From: Leptothrix cholodnii SP-6
GTDB lineage: Bacteria; Pseudomonadota; Gammaproteobacteria; Burkholderiales; Burkholderiaceae_C
NCBI RefSeq assembly: GCF_000019785.1
Contig: NC_010524.1
Span: 930,001-994,000 of the forward strand
DNA: 64,000 nt
Direction of reading: 5' to 3'
How positions within the stretch are numbered: the stretch's first letter is position 1; the number at the start of each line of letters is the position of its first letter. Shown here one piece after another: positions 16,915 to 25,997 of this stretch. Below the pieces are notes generated by a model. It was not told the DNA's origin, made no database searches, and saw only the letters and a program-made list of their open reading frames with translations. The translations under genes were made by a program, and so were the position numbers.

Positions 16915-18333
16915 GGCGCACCGAACGCGTTCCCACCCTTCGAACAAGCGCAGAAGCTCCGAATACATCGCTTCATAACGAGATTCCCAGTCCTTGTGAG
17001 GAAAGACCACGCTGGTGGCGCGCTGGACCGAATCTCGACGTCCTGGGTCGGATGCGGTCAAGGCGATGAGGGCAGCGCCCAGCGCCGTGAGCTCCGCTTC
17101 GTCTATCGTGTGCAGGGCCTCGCCCAGCACGCTGGCTCGGAGTTGGAGCAATGCTTTCGAGCGAGCCCAACCGCCGACGGCGTACAGGCGATTGCCTTCT
17201 GGCCCGACCGATCGTGCGCAAGCAAGCGTGCGGCGGGCGTAGAAGCAACTTGCCTCCAGTACCGTGCGCGTGTCCAGTTCCGGAGGGAACGCCTCGCCTG
17301 CTGGAGCCATGCCGAGAGCTCGTTCCAACGAACGAAGGATCGCCGAGATGGAGCCGGGGTGACCTGGAGCTTCCTGCGATGCGAGAAATTCCTTGAGTGC
17401 CACGCCCTGGTCCCGGGCGCGCAGGGGTTCGAGGGCGGCGCTGAACTCGAAAACGCCCAGGCAGGCGATGCCGGGGTTGCCCAGCGCTGGAACGGAGAAG
17501 GCGACGTAGGGATCTGTGCGCGGCTCGATGGCCACTGCCTCGCCGTAGACGAGGTTGGCGGTTCCGAGCGAATCGACCCAGGCGTCGGGGTCGATCCGGC
17601 GCACCACAGAGGCGGCTATCGGGTGATCGTGTCCGCCGCTCACGACCCGGGTGGACGTCGAGGCCGCACCGCTGTCGAGCAGGGGGCCTCGGACCACGTT
17701 GCCGATGACAGTGCCGGCCGGGACGACCGGAGGCAGTGCGGGTGCCCCAGTCATTTCGAGATGGCTTGGCAGCCAGCAGCGCTCGAACACGTCGTAGCAG
17801 CCGGTCCGGGCCGCCAGCGTCATGCTCATGAACGGCGACCGTGTCCACCAGGCCAGCGGGTAGTCGGTGAGTGCGATCCAGGTGGCGGCCCTTGTCATCA
17901 CCTCTGGTCGATGTTGGCGCAGCCAGTGCCACTTGGCCGCCGTGCGGGTGCCGTCCAACGGCACGCCGGCCCGGACCTGCTGGTCCAGGTGACTGCGCAG
18001 CCAGCGGGCGTCGTCCTCGGCCCGACGGTCGAACCAAGGCAGGGCCAGATCGAGCGGCTGCAGGTCCGCACCGACCGGCAGGCCGTCCTCGCCGACGCCG
18101 GTCGAGGAGATCGCCGCGATGGGATCGGTGCTTCCCGTCGCACGCCAGCCCTCGATGATCAGCTGCTCGATCGTGCGGACGAGGCTGCCGGCATCGGTCG
18201 ATGGTCGGCCGTCCTGCTCGACTCGCGGCACCGGGATGCTGCGACTCCAGCGCGTGCGCGCCTCGTCGTCGATCAGCAGGACCTTGACGTTGGTCGATCC
18301 GATGTCGATCCCGCAAGTCAGGCGTAGGCTCAT
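16909..18333 (-). CDS. FGGY-family carbohydrate kinase (ketose kinase of the polyol island)
   Basis: FGGY kinases phosphorylate sugars such as xylulose, ribulose or fuculose. The 474-residue protein shows the N-terminal ATPase fold motif CGIDIGSTNVKVLLID, the substrate-domain segment ISSTGVGEDGLPVG, and the C-terminal phosphate-binding region (RLYAVGGWARSKALLQLRAS then ELTALGAALIAL). Length is normal. It is the last gene of the leftward unit aldolase-dehydrogenase-kinase. In arabinitol or xylitol pathways the kinase acts on D-xylulose; the exact ketose and the phosphorylated carbon cannot be read from sequence. Confidence 0.88.
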   Translation of the reverse strand: MSLRLTCGIDIGSTNVKVLLIDDEARTRWSRSIPVPRVEQDGRPSTDAGSLVRTIEQLIIEGWRATGSTDPIAAISSTGVGEDGLPVGADLQPLDLALPWFDRRAEDDARWLRSHLDQQVRAGVPLDGTRTAAKWHWLRQHRPEVMTRAATWIALTDYPLAWWTRSPFMSMTLAARTGCYDVFERCWLPSHLEMTGAPALPPVVPAGTVIGNVVRGPLLDSGAASTSTRVVSGGHDHPIAASVVRRIDPDAWVDSLGTANLVYGEAVAIEPRTDPYVAFSVPALGNPGIACLGVFEFSAALEPLRARDQGVALKEFLASQEAPGHPGSISAILRSLERALGMAPAGEAFPPELDTRTVLEASCFYARRTLACARSVGPEGNRLYAVGGWARSKALLQLRASVLGEALHTIDEAELTALGAALIALTASDPGRRDSVQRATSVVFPHKDWESRYEAMYSELLRLFEGWERVRCAN

Positions 18334-18355
18334 CAGGTGGTCCTGGATCTGCGTG

Positions 18356-19357
18356 TCAGTCGAAGCGCAACTGGGTCTTGATGGCGGTACCGCCGGCCAT
18401 CGCCTGCACCGCCGTCTTGAAGTCCCAGACGGAGTAGGTGTCGCCGATGAGCTTGGCAGCCTGGCCTGCCACGTCGTGCATCAGGTCGACGGCTGCCGGG
18501 AACTGGTTGGCCAGCGAGTTCGACCCGACGATGCGCAGCTCATGGTCGTAGATGGTGAAGGGCAGCACGTCCACCTTGGTCGCCACCTCGTGCACGCCGA
18601 CCTGCACCAGAAGCCCGGTCTTGCGGATGTGACGCAGCGCCTGGCGCAGCGCCGGGATCGCACCGGCGGCTTCGAAGATGACCTCGAAGCGTTCGCCATC
18701 GCCGAGCTGGCCAGGGGTCAGAGCCCGGTCGACGCCGACGGACAGGGCCATGGCGTGCTTGCCCGGATTCGGATCGACCACTGTGATCTCCGCCGCGCCG
18801 AAGTGGCGGCAGATGATGGTGATCAGCAGGCCCATCGTGCCAGCCCCGAGGACCAGGATGCGCCGATCCTTGACGCCGTTTGCGCCACCAGCCGATTCGA
18901 CCGCATGCAGCGCGCAGGCCAGCGGCTCGATCAGCGCCGCCTCGCCGTGGCCGATGCTCTCGCGGACCTGGAAGGCGTTCTTCGCCGGGACTGCCACCAG
19001 TTCGGCCGCCGCGCCGGCGCAGCCCACGCCGATCGGCGTCAGGGCGTTGCAGAGGTGCGGCTTGTTCTCCAGGCACCATTCGCAGTGGCCGCAGGACACG
19101 TTCGGGTTGACCGCGACGAAGTCGCCTTCCTTCAGGCCGGTCACGTCCTTGCCGACCGAGACGACATGGCCGGCGAACTCGTGGCCGGGCGTCACCGGGT
19201 ATTGCGTGCCCGGAAAGCCGTGCTGGCAGATGTGCAGGTCGGTGCCGCAGATGCCGCAGGCGACCGGCCGCAGGATCACGTGGCCGCTGTCGAGGCGGGG
19301 TTCGGAGACGTCGACCACCTCGATGAGCCGGTCGAGACCGATACGCACTGCACGCAT
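18356..19357 (-). CDS. Zinc-dependent polyol dehydrogenase (sorbitol/xylitol dehydrogenase type)
   Basis: A medium-chain dehydrogenase of 333 residues. Catalytic zinc ligands are visible in CGICGTDLHIC (Cys37) and GHEFAGHVVSVG. The structural zinc cysteines are in CGHCEWCLENKPHLC. The Rossmann NAD-binding loop is VLGAGTMGLL. Such enzymes oxidise polyols to ketoses in the cytoplasm. It lies 22 bases before the FGGY kinase, and AAAGGAAC precedes the start. It gives the island a second dehydrogenase besides the long-chain arabinitol type, so at least two polyols or two oxidation steps may be handled. Confidence 0.9.
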   Translation of the reverse strand: MRAVRIGLDRLIEVVDVSEPRLDSGHVILRPVACGICGTDLHICQHGFPGTQYPVTPGHEFAGHVVSVGKDVTGLKEGDFVAVNPNVSCGHCEWCLENKPHLCNALTPIGVGCAGAAAELVAVPAKNAFQVRESIGHGEAALIEPLACALHAVESAGGANGVKDRRILVLGAGTMGLLITIICRHFGAAEITVVDPNPGKHAMALSVGVDRALTPGQLGDGERFEVIFEAAGAIPALRQALRHIRKTGLLVQVGVHEVATKVDVLPFTIYDHELRIVGSNSLANQFPAAVDLMHDVAGQAAKLIGDTYSVWDFKTAVQAMAGGTAIKTQLRFD

Positions 19358-19422
19358 GCTTGTTCCTTTGTTGGGTGTGAGGACCCCGCGAGGGCGGGGC
19401 CCGGTCAGGCGCGATCTTCGGT

Positions 19423-20205
19423 TCAGTCCTGGAACTGGTACTGGCGTGTGATGGCCGCGACCTCGGCCAGCACCTGCTCACCGGCCGCACGCTCGCGCTG
19501 CCAGATGTTGCGGCCGACGATGACGCCGCGGGCGCCCGAGCGGATGGTCTGCGCGACCGCGTCGACGGTGTCCGACGGCGTGCCGGCGAGCGGGCCGCCG
19601 GCGATGACCAGCGGCACCTTCAGTTCCGCGACCAGGCGCCTGGTGCGCTCCTCGCCGGGGAAGGCGATCTTGATGATGTGCGCGCCCAGGTCGTAGGCGA
19701 TGCGGGCGATCTTTTCCTCGGCGACGATGACTTCGTCGCTGCGAGGTGCGCCGATCAGCACCGGCTCCAGCACCAGCGGGATGCCCCAGTTCTCGCACTC
19801 TCGCACGACGGCGCCGACGCGGTTGCACATGGCCACGCGTTCCTCGTTGGACATGTTCCAGGGAAACAGCATCTTGACCGCGTCGACACCCAGGCGGACC
19901 GCGTCTTCCACGGTCGTGATCAGGCCGTGCGAGCCCTTGCCGTCCTGCTCGCGGTAGTCGTAGTAGGTGTCGATCGTCAGGACCCGCGTCAGGTGCGGGT
20001 GGGCGGCGAAGTAGCGCTCGGTCTGGCGCACCTGGCCGGGCGTCATCATGAAGCCGGTGACATCGTTCTCGCCCCAGGCGGTGATGGGTGCCGACGGGGT
20101 CTCCAGGCCATCGATGCGGTCGAAGATCAGGCCGTGGTCGACCGGCATGATGATGGCCACGCGGCTGCTGGGGAGGACGCGGCGAAGACGGTATTCCATC
20201 GACAT
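19423..20205 (-). CDS. Class I aldolase of the DeoC/LacD/DhnA group
   Basis: A 260-residue TIM-barrel protein with the pattern of class I (Schiff-base) aldolases: MPVDHGLIF near the start, EDAVRLGVDAVKMLFPWN, IPLVLEPVLIG, and IAYDLGAHIIKIAFPGEE, where the second Lys is the likely Schiff-base residue. VPLVIAGGPLAGTPSDTVDA and the terminal ARGVIVGRNIWQ form the phosphate-binding end. Family members cleave ketose phosphates to DHAP plus an aldehyde. It is the first gene of the leftward unit, with a GntR-type operator about 80 bases upstream. Substrate unknown. Confidence 0.85.
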   Translation of the reverse strand: MSMEYRLRRVLPSSRVAIIMPVDHGLIFDRIDGLETPSAPITAWGENDVTGFMMTPGQVRQTERYFAAHPHLTRVLTIDTYYDYREQDGKGSHGLITTVEDAVRLGVDAVKMLFPWNMSNEERVAMCNRVGAVVRECENWGIPLVLEPVLIGAPRSDEVIVAEEKIARIAYDLGAHIIKIAFPGEERTRRLVAELKVPLVIAGGPLAGTPSDTVDAVAQTIRSGARGVIVGRNIWQRERAAGEQVLAEVAAITRQYQFQD

Positions 20206-20277
20206 CTGGGATTCCTTCTGGGGAGTGAAGCGGCCGGTTCCCCTGGAAACGGCTGCGAGGGTTGGTGGATCTTGATT

Positions 20278-20306
20278 CGTACGCCTTGTACGTACAAGAT
20301 GTACAT
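20278..20306. promoter_or_regulatory. GTAC operator array upstream of the aldolase unit
   Basis: Palindromes CGTACG, TTGTACGTACAA (perfect, 12 bases) and ATGTACAT lie side by side. The four GTAC cores start at 20279, 20288, 20292 and 20301, a 9-4-9 spacing that recurs exactly before the ABC transporter operon. Probable binding site for the island's GntR regulator controlling the leftward genes. Confidence 0.7.
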
Positions 20307-20432
20307 GATCCTAGGGGATGGATCGTGGAGCAGGCACCCGCACAAACCCTAGTGCACTTTTCAGGGGCCGACCAGACACCTCCGAACGTTGCGGAGAGGC
20401 TGGGCGAAACAGATGGAGTCCACCGCTTGCCA

Positions 20433-20446
20433 GTACTGTACGTACA
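20433..20446. promoter_or_regulatory. GntR operator TGTACGTACA upstream of the GntR gene
   Basis: The same perfect decamer palindrome lies 36 bases before the GntR start codon, with an extra AGTACT half-site beside it. It suggests negative autoregulation. Confidence 0.65.
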
Positions 20447-20482
20447 CTCGTCGCCTGTCTTCCGCACCAACAGCTGGCTGCC

Positions 20483-21244
20483 ATGAACGAAACGACGCAG
20501 GGTCTGGGATCCATCGACCGCACGTCCGAGGTGCCTTACTACCTTCAACTCGCGCGCTTGCTGGAACAGTCGATCGACGCCGGCAGCTACGGGCCGGGCG
20601 ATCGCCTGCCCGGCGAGACCGAGCTCTGTACCGACTACGGGCTGGCGCGCTCGACCGTGCGCGAGACGTTGCGCCATCTGCTGGACCAAGGGCGCATTAA
20701 GCTGGTGCCACGTCGGGGTGCGTTCGTGGCCGAGCGTATCGATCCGGGATGGCGGCTGCAGGGGACACAAGGATTCTTCGAGGTGGAGGTCGACCAGCAC
20801 CACAGTGTCGAGACGCGGGTGCTGGAGGCGACACGCTGCGTTCTGCCCGACGCGGCCGCCGCCGCGCTGGAACTGCCACCGGCCTCGGCGGGCTTCAAGC
20901 TCGCTCGCGTGCGCAGCCTGGACGGCAAGCTGGCGCTCTATTCGATCAACTACCTGCTTCCCGAGGTCGAGGCCGTCCTGCGTGCCAGCGAGGTGATCAC
21001 GGGTGTCGGCTCGCTGAACCGGACGCTGCAGTCGGCGGGATATGCGACCGTCCGCGCACGCCGGACGGTGGAGGCCGTGGCGGCGGACGAGGTCCTCGCA
21101 ACGCTCCTCGGTGTCCAGACCGGTCACCCCCTGCTGCTGGTGACGTCTGTTTCCTGGGACCGCGACAACAAGCCACTCGACTTCTACACGTCGTGGTTGC
21201 GCAACGACATCGTCAAGGTGACGGTCGAGGCTCAGGCAGCCTGA
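20483..21244 (+). CDS. GntR/HutC-type regulator of the polyol island
   Basis: The 253-residue protein has a GntR winged helix (VPYYLQLARLLEQSIDAGSY, LPGETELCTDYGLARSTVRE, RGAFVAERID) followed by a UTRA ligand-binding domain (ETRVLEATRCVLPDAAAAAL, GFKLARVRSLDGKLALYSIN, LLVTSVSWDRDNKPLDFYTS). UTRA regulators sense sugars or sugar phosphates. It is divergent from the aldolase unit and upstream of the transporter operon; GTAC palindromes occur at all three promoters. No strong ribosome-binding site precedes the chosen ATG, but upstream coding is not conserved-looking. Confidence 0.9.
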   Translation: MNETTQGLGSIDRTSEVPYYLQLARLLEQSIDAGSYGPGDRLPGETELCTDYGLARSTVRETLRHLLDQGRIKLVPRRGAFVAERIDPGWRLQGTQGFFEVEVDQHHSVETRVLEATRCVLPDAAAAALELPPASAGFKLARVRSLDGKLALYSINYLLPEVEAVLRASEVITGVGSLNRTLQSAGYATVRARRTVEAVAADEVLATLLGVQTGHPLLLVTSVSWDRDNKPLDFYTSWLRNDIVKVTVEAQAA

Positions 21245-21309
21245 GCCTTCCAGCGGACCGCTGCTCCCCAGGACAGCGACAGGTATGACCCGAGGCAGGG
21301 AAAGCCCTT

Positions 21310-21345
21310 GTACCTGTTGTACGTACATAGCGTACGCTGCGTACC
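21310..21345. promoter_or_regulatory. GTAC operator array upstream of the polyol ABC transporter
   Basis: Five GTAC cores start at 21310, 21319, 21323, 21332 and 21341 (spacing 9-4-9-9). They include the perfect TGTACGTACA (21318-21327) and AGCGTACGCT (21329-21338). The 9-4-9 register is identical to that of the array before the aldolase gene. The likely role is repression of the transporter operon by the GntR protein until inducer is present. Confidence 0.7.
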
Positions 21346-21407
21346 TGTGCAGTGACCTTGCTGCAGCGTTTCCTGACCGGAGACGCCCCCCCTGCGAAAG
21401 GCAAGAG

Positions 21408-21569
21408 ATGTCCATCGATACCCACCTGCGGCACACGCTGCTCAGTCACCGCGTCGCGATCGACGTGTCGACCGAGCAGGCCCTGATCCTCGGCTGCCTC
21501 GGCGGCTACGAGGCAGTTGCCGCTGAGCGGCTTTCGCGACCGACTCGAGCCGAACCGTTTGCCGACTGA
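21408..21569 (+). CDS. Possible 53-residue leader protein
   Basis: A short frame beginning MSIDTHLRHTLLSHRVAIDV with AAGGCAAGAG before the ATG lies between the GTAC operator array and the substrate-binding protein gene. The first 35 residues look protein-like, the end less so. It may be a leader in the long 5' region of the transporter mRNA or a remnant of a lost gene. The remaining 212 bases up to the binding-protein gene hold nothing I can identify. Confidence 0.3.
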   Translation: MSIDTHLRHTLLSHRVAIDVSTEQALILGCLGGYEAVAAERLSRPTRAEPFAD

Positions 21570-21781
21570 CTGAACCGGGCGCGCCGATTTCCATCGCTGA
21601 ATCCCAGCCTCGCGTCATCGAGGCAGGGAGCGGTGCGTCCATTTCATTCGGTCATACCCGACAGTGTCACGCCTCCTGAAACCAGCGCGTGTCCCTGAGA
21701 GCCACATCTGGATCGGCTCGAAAGTGATCCAGGCCCCCTGACCGTTCATCCACCACCAGAGGAATGAAGGAGATATCGCTC

Positions 21782-23089
21782 ATGAAGAACAAACTCGCAA
21801 TCATCTCGGCTGCAGCCTTGCTTTCGATCGGCGGCGCCCAGGCTGCGACGACCCTGACCATCGCGACGGTGAACAACCCGGACATGGTGGTCATGCAGAA
21901 GTACTCGGCGCAGTACGAGAAGGAAACCGGCGTGCAGCTCAAGTGGCTGGTGCTGGACGAGAACACGCTGCGTCAGCGTGTCACGACCGACATCGCCACC
22001 AAGGGTGGCCAGTTCGACATCATCACCATCGGCCTGTATGAAACCCCGATCTGGGGCAAGCAGGGCTGGCTGCAGCCGTTCGACAAGTTCTCGCCGAAGT
22101 ACGACGCCGATGACATCCTGCCAAGTGTTCGCGACGCGCTCTCGTACAAGGGAAAGATGTACTCGGTGCCCTTCTACGCCGAGAGCTCGATGACCTTCTA
22201 TCGCAAGGATCTGTTCGAAGCGGCCGGCCTGAAGATGCCGGAGAACCCGACCTGGACCCAGATCGGTGAATTCGCCAAGAAGCTCGACAACAAGCAGGCG
22301 GGCGTGCACGGCATCTGCATCCGCGGCCTTCCCGGCTGGGGCGAGAACATGGCGCTGCTCGGCCTCGTGGGCAACGTTTTCGGTGGCACGCAGTTCAACA
22401 TGAACTGGACCTCGGCCGTCAACAGCAAGGCCTGGAACAACGCCATCAGCTTCTACGTTGACCTGGCGAACAAGTACGGCCCGCCCGGCGTCGTCGGCAA
22501 CGGCTTCAACGAGAACCTGAACCTGCTCGCAGAAGGCAAATGCGCGATGTGGAACGACGCCACCGTCGCCGCCGGCCTGCTGTTCGACCCGAAGCGCTCC
22601 AAGGTGTCCGACAAGCTGGGCTTCGCCCAGAACCCGGTCGAGACGTGGAACAAGGGCGGCGCCTGGCTGTGGGCGTGGTCGCTCGGCATTCCCGCGTCTT
22701 CGAAGAACGGCGACGAAGCGCGCAAGTTCATCGAGTGGGCAACATCGAAGGAATACATCAACATGATCGGCGAGAAGGAGGGTTGGGTGACCATTCCGCC
22801 GGGAACGCGCAAGTCGACCTATGAGAACCCGAACTACCTCAAGGCCGCACCGTTTGCACTGCCCACGCTGAAGGCCATACAGAGCGCCAGCCTGGTCGAC
22901 AACACGGCCGTGCCGAAGCCTTATGTCGGCATCAACTTCGCGATCATTCCGGAGATGCAGGCGGTGAACAACTACCTGGGCCAGCAGATCGCCGGAGCTT
23001 TGACGGGCAAGTCGACCGTGAAGGCGGCGCTCGACGCCGCCGCGGCCAACTCCGACAAGGTCATGAAGAAGGCCGGCTACATCAAGTAA
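21782..23089 (+). CDS. Polyol ABC transporter, periplasmic substrate-binding protein
   Basis: The 435-residue protein has a signal peptide (1-22, ending GGAQA) and the fold of family 1 sugar-binding proteins: TTLTIATVNNPDMVVMQKYS, AKYDADD-type hinge, LSYKGKMYSVPFYAESSMTF, and WAWSLGIPASSKNGDEARKF. It resembles binding proteins of sorbitol/mannitol/arabitol systems (SmoE type). AAGGAG precedes the ATG. It is followed by two permeases, the ATPase and catabolic genes on the same strand, which supports a polyol ligand. Confidence 0.9.
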   Translation: MKNKLAIISAAALLSIGGAQAATTLTIATVNNPDMVVMQKYSAQYEKETGVQLKWLVLDENTLRQRVTTDIATKGGQFDIITIGLYETPIWGKQGWLQPFDKFSPKYDADDILPSVRDALSYKGKMYSVPFYAESSMTFYRKDLFEAAGLKMPENPTWTQIGEFAKKLDNKQAGVHGICIRGLPGWGENMALLGLVGNVFGGTQFNMNWTSAVNSKAWNNAISFYVDLANKYGPPGVVGNGFNENLNLLAEGKCAMWNDATVAAGLLFDPKRSKVSDKLGFAQNPVETWNKGGAWLWAWSLGIPASSKNGDEARKFIEWATSKEYINMIGEKEGWVTIPPGTRKSTYENPNYLKAAPFALPTLKAIQSASLVDNTAVPKPYVGINFAIIPEMQAVNNYLGQQIAGALTGKSTVKAALDAAAANSDKVMKKAGYIK

Positions 23090-23143
23090 ACCAGGCCATC
23101 ACCCGGGTCGGTCCATCACCGGCCCGGGGCTGCCTCAACTCAA

Positions 23144-24049
23144 ATGGGACACGCGATGTCAGCATCGGTCGTCAATCACTCAAGTATCCGGAACAAGAAC
23201 CGAGGGATGAAGCGCTGGCCACTGCTGCTGCCGTCGGTCAGCGTATTGCTGGTCTGGATGATCGTCCCGCTGGTGATGACCATCTGGTATTCGCTGCAGA
23301 ACTACAACCTCCAGTCCCCGCCCGCGCAATTTGGCGGGCTGTCGAACTTCGAGTATCTGTTCACCGACCCGGACATCCCGATCGTCGTGTGGAACACCTT
23401 GCTGCTGATCTTCGGGCCGCTTCTCATCACCGTGTGCCTCGGCATGGCCTTCGCTGTGCTCTACGACGGGCCGTTTCCCGGGCGCAGCATCGCGCGGTTG
23501 CTTGTGATCACGCCTTTCTTCGTCATGCCGACGGTTGCCGCGCTGGTGTGGAAGAACCTCTTCTTCCATCCGGTCTGGGGCCTGCTTGCATGGGTGGAAA
23601 AACTCTTCGGCATGCAACCGATCGACTGGTTCTCCAGCCATCCGATGGTGGCCGTCATCATCATCGTGTCGTGGATCTGGACCCCGTTCGCGACGCTGAT
23701 TCTGCTGACCGCCATGCAGTCGCTCGACCGTGAACAGATCGAGGCTGCGCGCCTGGACGGCGCCAAGGCCGTCTCGCGCTTCATCCACGTGGTGTTCCCG
23801 CATCTGAAGCGACCGATCTCGGTGCTGGTGATGCTGGAGACGATCTTCTTCCTGTCCACCTACGCCGAGATCTACGTCACGACGATGGGCGGGCCGGGGA
23901 CTGCCACGACCAACATGCCGTTCTACATCTTCTCGCGCGCACTGCAAGGATTCGACGTGGGTCTCGCCTCGGCGGCGGGCCTGTTCGCGATCCTGATCGC
24001 CAACGTGGTCGCGTACTTCTTCATCAAGCGGATCTCGGAGCACCTATGA
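23144..24049 (+). CDS. Polyol ABC transporter permease 1
   Basis: A 301-residue MalF-type permease with six predicted transmembrane helices and the EAA loop EQIEAARLDGAKAVSRFIHV that contacts the ATPase. The N-terminus is cytoplasmic and basic (NKNRGMKRWPLLLPSVSVLL). Neither the ATG used nor a second ATG four codons later has a strong ribosome-binding site (GGGAC precedes the second). Its stop overlaps the start of permease 2 by four bases. Confidence 0.92.
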   Translation: MGHAMSASVVNHSSIRNKNRGMKRWPLLLPSVSVLLVWMIVPLVMTIWYSLQNYNLQSPPAQFGGLSNFEYLFTDPDIPIVVWNTLLLIFGPLLITVCLGMAFAVLYDGPFPGRSIARLLVITPFFVMPTVAALVWKNLFFHPVWGLLAWVEKLFGMQPIDWFSSHPMVAVIIIVSWIWTPFATLILLTAMQSLDREQIEAARLDGAKAVSRFIHVVFPHLKRPISVLVMLETIFFLSTYAEIYVTTMGGPGTATTNMPFYIFSRALQGFDVGLASAAGLFAILIANVVAYFFIKRISEHL

Positions 24050-24876
24050 AGCCCGGTTCAACGCGCGAAAAGCGCGATCCCCTGCGGACCGTCCTCGGCT
24101 GGCTCGTCGGCATCGTCATGTCCTTCCCGGTGTTCTGGATGGCGCTGGCAGCGTTCAAGACGGAACAGGATGCAGCCGCCATCCCGCCGAAGTTCCTCTT
24201 CGAGCCCACGCTCGAGAACTTCGTTGCGATGAGCGAGCGGGTGAACTACTTTCACCATGCTTGGAACAGCATCGTGGTGTCGTTCTCGTCCACGCTGATC
24301 GCGATCGCGCTGGCCGCGCCGGCGGCTTACGTGATGGCATTCCACGCCAACAAGCTCACCCGCACGCTGATGCTGTGGATGCTGTCAATCCGCTTCATGC
24401 CCGCGGTGGGTGCACTGATTCCGATCTATCTCATCCTGGTCGCGCTCGACCTGATCGACACCCGGCTCGCGCTGGTAGTGATCACCTGCCTCAGCAATCT
24501 GCCACTGATCGTGTGGATGCTGTACTCCTATTTCAAGGAGGTGCCTGCCGAAATCCTCGAGGCGGCGCGCATGGATGGTGCCCGGCCGCTGCGGCAGCTG
24601 TGGTACCTGCTGATTCCTCTGACCTTGCCGGGTATCGCCTCGACCGGCCTTCTCGGCATGATCCTGGCGTGGAACGAGGCCTTCTGGAGCATCAACATCA
24701 CGGCAACCAATTCCGGAACATTGGCACTTGCCATCGCATCGTTCGCCAACTCCGAAGGTCAGTTCTGGGCGAAGTTGTCGGCAGCCTCGCTGGCCTCCAT
24801 CGCGCCGATCCTGATCTTCGGCTGGATCACGCAAAAACAACTCGTTCGCGGACTCACCTTCGGTGCAGTGAAATAA
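24046..24876 (+). CDS. Polyol ABC transporter permease 2
   Basis: A 276-residue MalG-type permease with six predicted membrane helices and the EAA motif ILEAARMDGARPLRQLWYLL. LIVWMLYSYFKEVPAEILEA precedes it, as in sorbitol/mannitol transporters. The ATGA overlap with permease 1 ensures equal expression of the two halves of the channel. Confidence 0.93.
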   Translation: MKPGSTREKRDPLRTVLGWLVGIVMSFPVFWMALAAFKTEQDAAAIPPKFLFEPTLENFVAMSERVNYFHHAWNSIVVSFSSTLIAIALAAPAAYVMAFHANKLTRTLMLWMLSIRFMPAVGALIPIYLILVALDLIDTRLALVVITCLSNLPLIVWMLYSYFKEVPAEILEAARMDGARPLRQLWYLLIPLTLPGIASTGLLGMILAWNEAFWSINITATNSGTLALAIASFANSEGQFWAKLSAASLASIAPILIFGWITQKQLVRGLTFGAVK

Positions 24877-24894
24877 AAGTTTCGGAGAAAGTCA

Positions 24895-25968
24895 ATGACT
24901 GCGCTTGCCCTGAAGAATATCTACAAGCAATACGGAGATGTGGTGGCCATGAAGGGCATCAATCTCCAGGTTCAACCCGAGGAATTCATCGTCCTCGTCG
25001 GCCCCTCCGGTTGTGGCAAGTCCACTCTGCTGCGGATGATTGCCGGGCTCGAGGACATCACCTCGGGTGAGTTGTACATCGACAACGAGTTGATGAACGA
25101 CGTCGAGGCCGATTCGCGCGGCCTGGCCATGGTGTTCCAGAGTTATGCGCTCTATCCGCACATGACCGTGGCGGACAACATGGGCTTCGCGCTGAAGATG
25201 GCCAAGGTGTCCAAGGACGAGCGCCACCAGAAGGTTCTTGCGGCGGCCAAGATCCTGCAACTCGAGCACTTGCTCGAAAGAACCCCGAAACAGTTGTCAG
25301 GTGGTCAGCGCCAACGCGTCGCGATCGGCCGCGCCATCGTGCGTCACCCGAAGATCTTCCTGTTCGACGAGCCGCTCTCGAATCTGGACGCCTCGCTGCG
25401 CGTGCAGATGCGCATCGAACTGGCCGAACTGCACCGCAAGCTCAAGGCCACGATGGTCTACGTGACCCACGACCAGACCGAGGCGATGACGCTGGCCGAC
25501 CGCATCGTCGTGCTGCGCGACGGTGTCATCGAGCAGGTGGGCACGCCGCTGGAACTGTACAACCGGCCCACCAACACCTTCGTCGCCGGCTTCATCGGCT
25601 CGCCGAAGATGAACCTCATCCCGGCCCAGGTGGTCGAGCGCGGCGAGACCGGTGCCCGCGTGCGCATCGGCGAGGCCACGATGCTTGCGCTGCCGGCCCA
25701 TGCCGGCCTGACCCAGGGCCGCAGCCTCACGCTGGGCGTGCGTCCCGAGCGCTTCGTGCTCGATCCAGCCGGCCCGATCGCAGGTGCGGTCGCGGTGGTG
25801 GAGCACCTCGGCGGCGAGACCCTCTGCTACGTCGACATCGGCGCCGCCACGCGCCTGACGGTCAAGCTGGAGGCCCAGGCCTCGCTCCGTGCAGGCGACA
25901 CGGTGCGGCTCGGCCTGGAGGCTGGCGGGGCACTGCTGTTCGACGCCGACGGCAAGGCCCTGGCCTGA
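24895..25968 (+). CDS. Polyol ABC transporter ATPase (MalK/SmoK type)
   Basis: The 357-residue ATPase has Walker [10 protein letters not shown] (36-44), Q-loop [12 protein letters not shown], signature [14 protein letters not shown], Walker [13 protein letters not shown] and H-loop [16 protein letters not shown]-terminal TOBE/regulatory domain follows ([26 protein letters not shown]). Such subunits energise binding-protein-dependent sugar and polyol uptake. It lies 18 bases after permease 2 with GGAGAAAG before the ATG. Confidence 0.95.
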   Translation: MTALALKNIYKQYGDVVAMKGINLQVQPEEFIVLVGPSGCGKSTLLRMIAGLEDITSGELYIDNELMNDVEADSRGLAMVFQSYALYPHMTVADNMGFALKMAKVSKDERHQKVLAAAKILQLEHLLERTPKQLSGGQRQRVAIGRAIVRHPKIFLFDEPLSNLDASLRVQMRIELAELHRKLKATMVYVTHDQTEAMTLADRIVVLRDGVIEQVGTPLELYNRPTNTFVAGFIGSPKMNLIPAQVVERGETGARVRIGEATMLALPAHAGLTQGRSLTLGVRPERFVLDPAGPIAGAVAVVEHLGGETLCYVDIGAATRLTVKLEAQASLRAGDTVRLGLEAGGALLFDADGKALA

Positions 25969-25997
25969 GCGTGGCACCCACCCCTGCGGAGCAAACC

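Noticed and set aside
16778..16978. 66-codon rightward open frame beside the FGGY kinase
   Set aside because: Highly basic, antisense overlap with the kinase 3' end and no family resemblance.
21310..21345. CRISPR-like repeat array
   Set aside because: Units are 4-10 bases and palindromic with 4-9 base spacing, which fits operators, not CRISPR.
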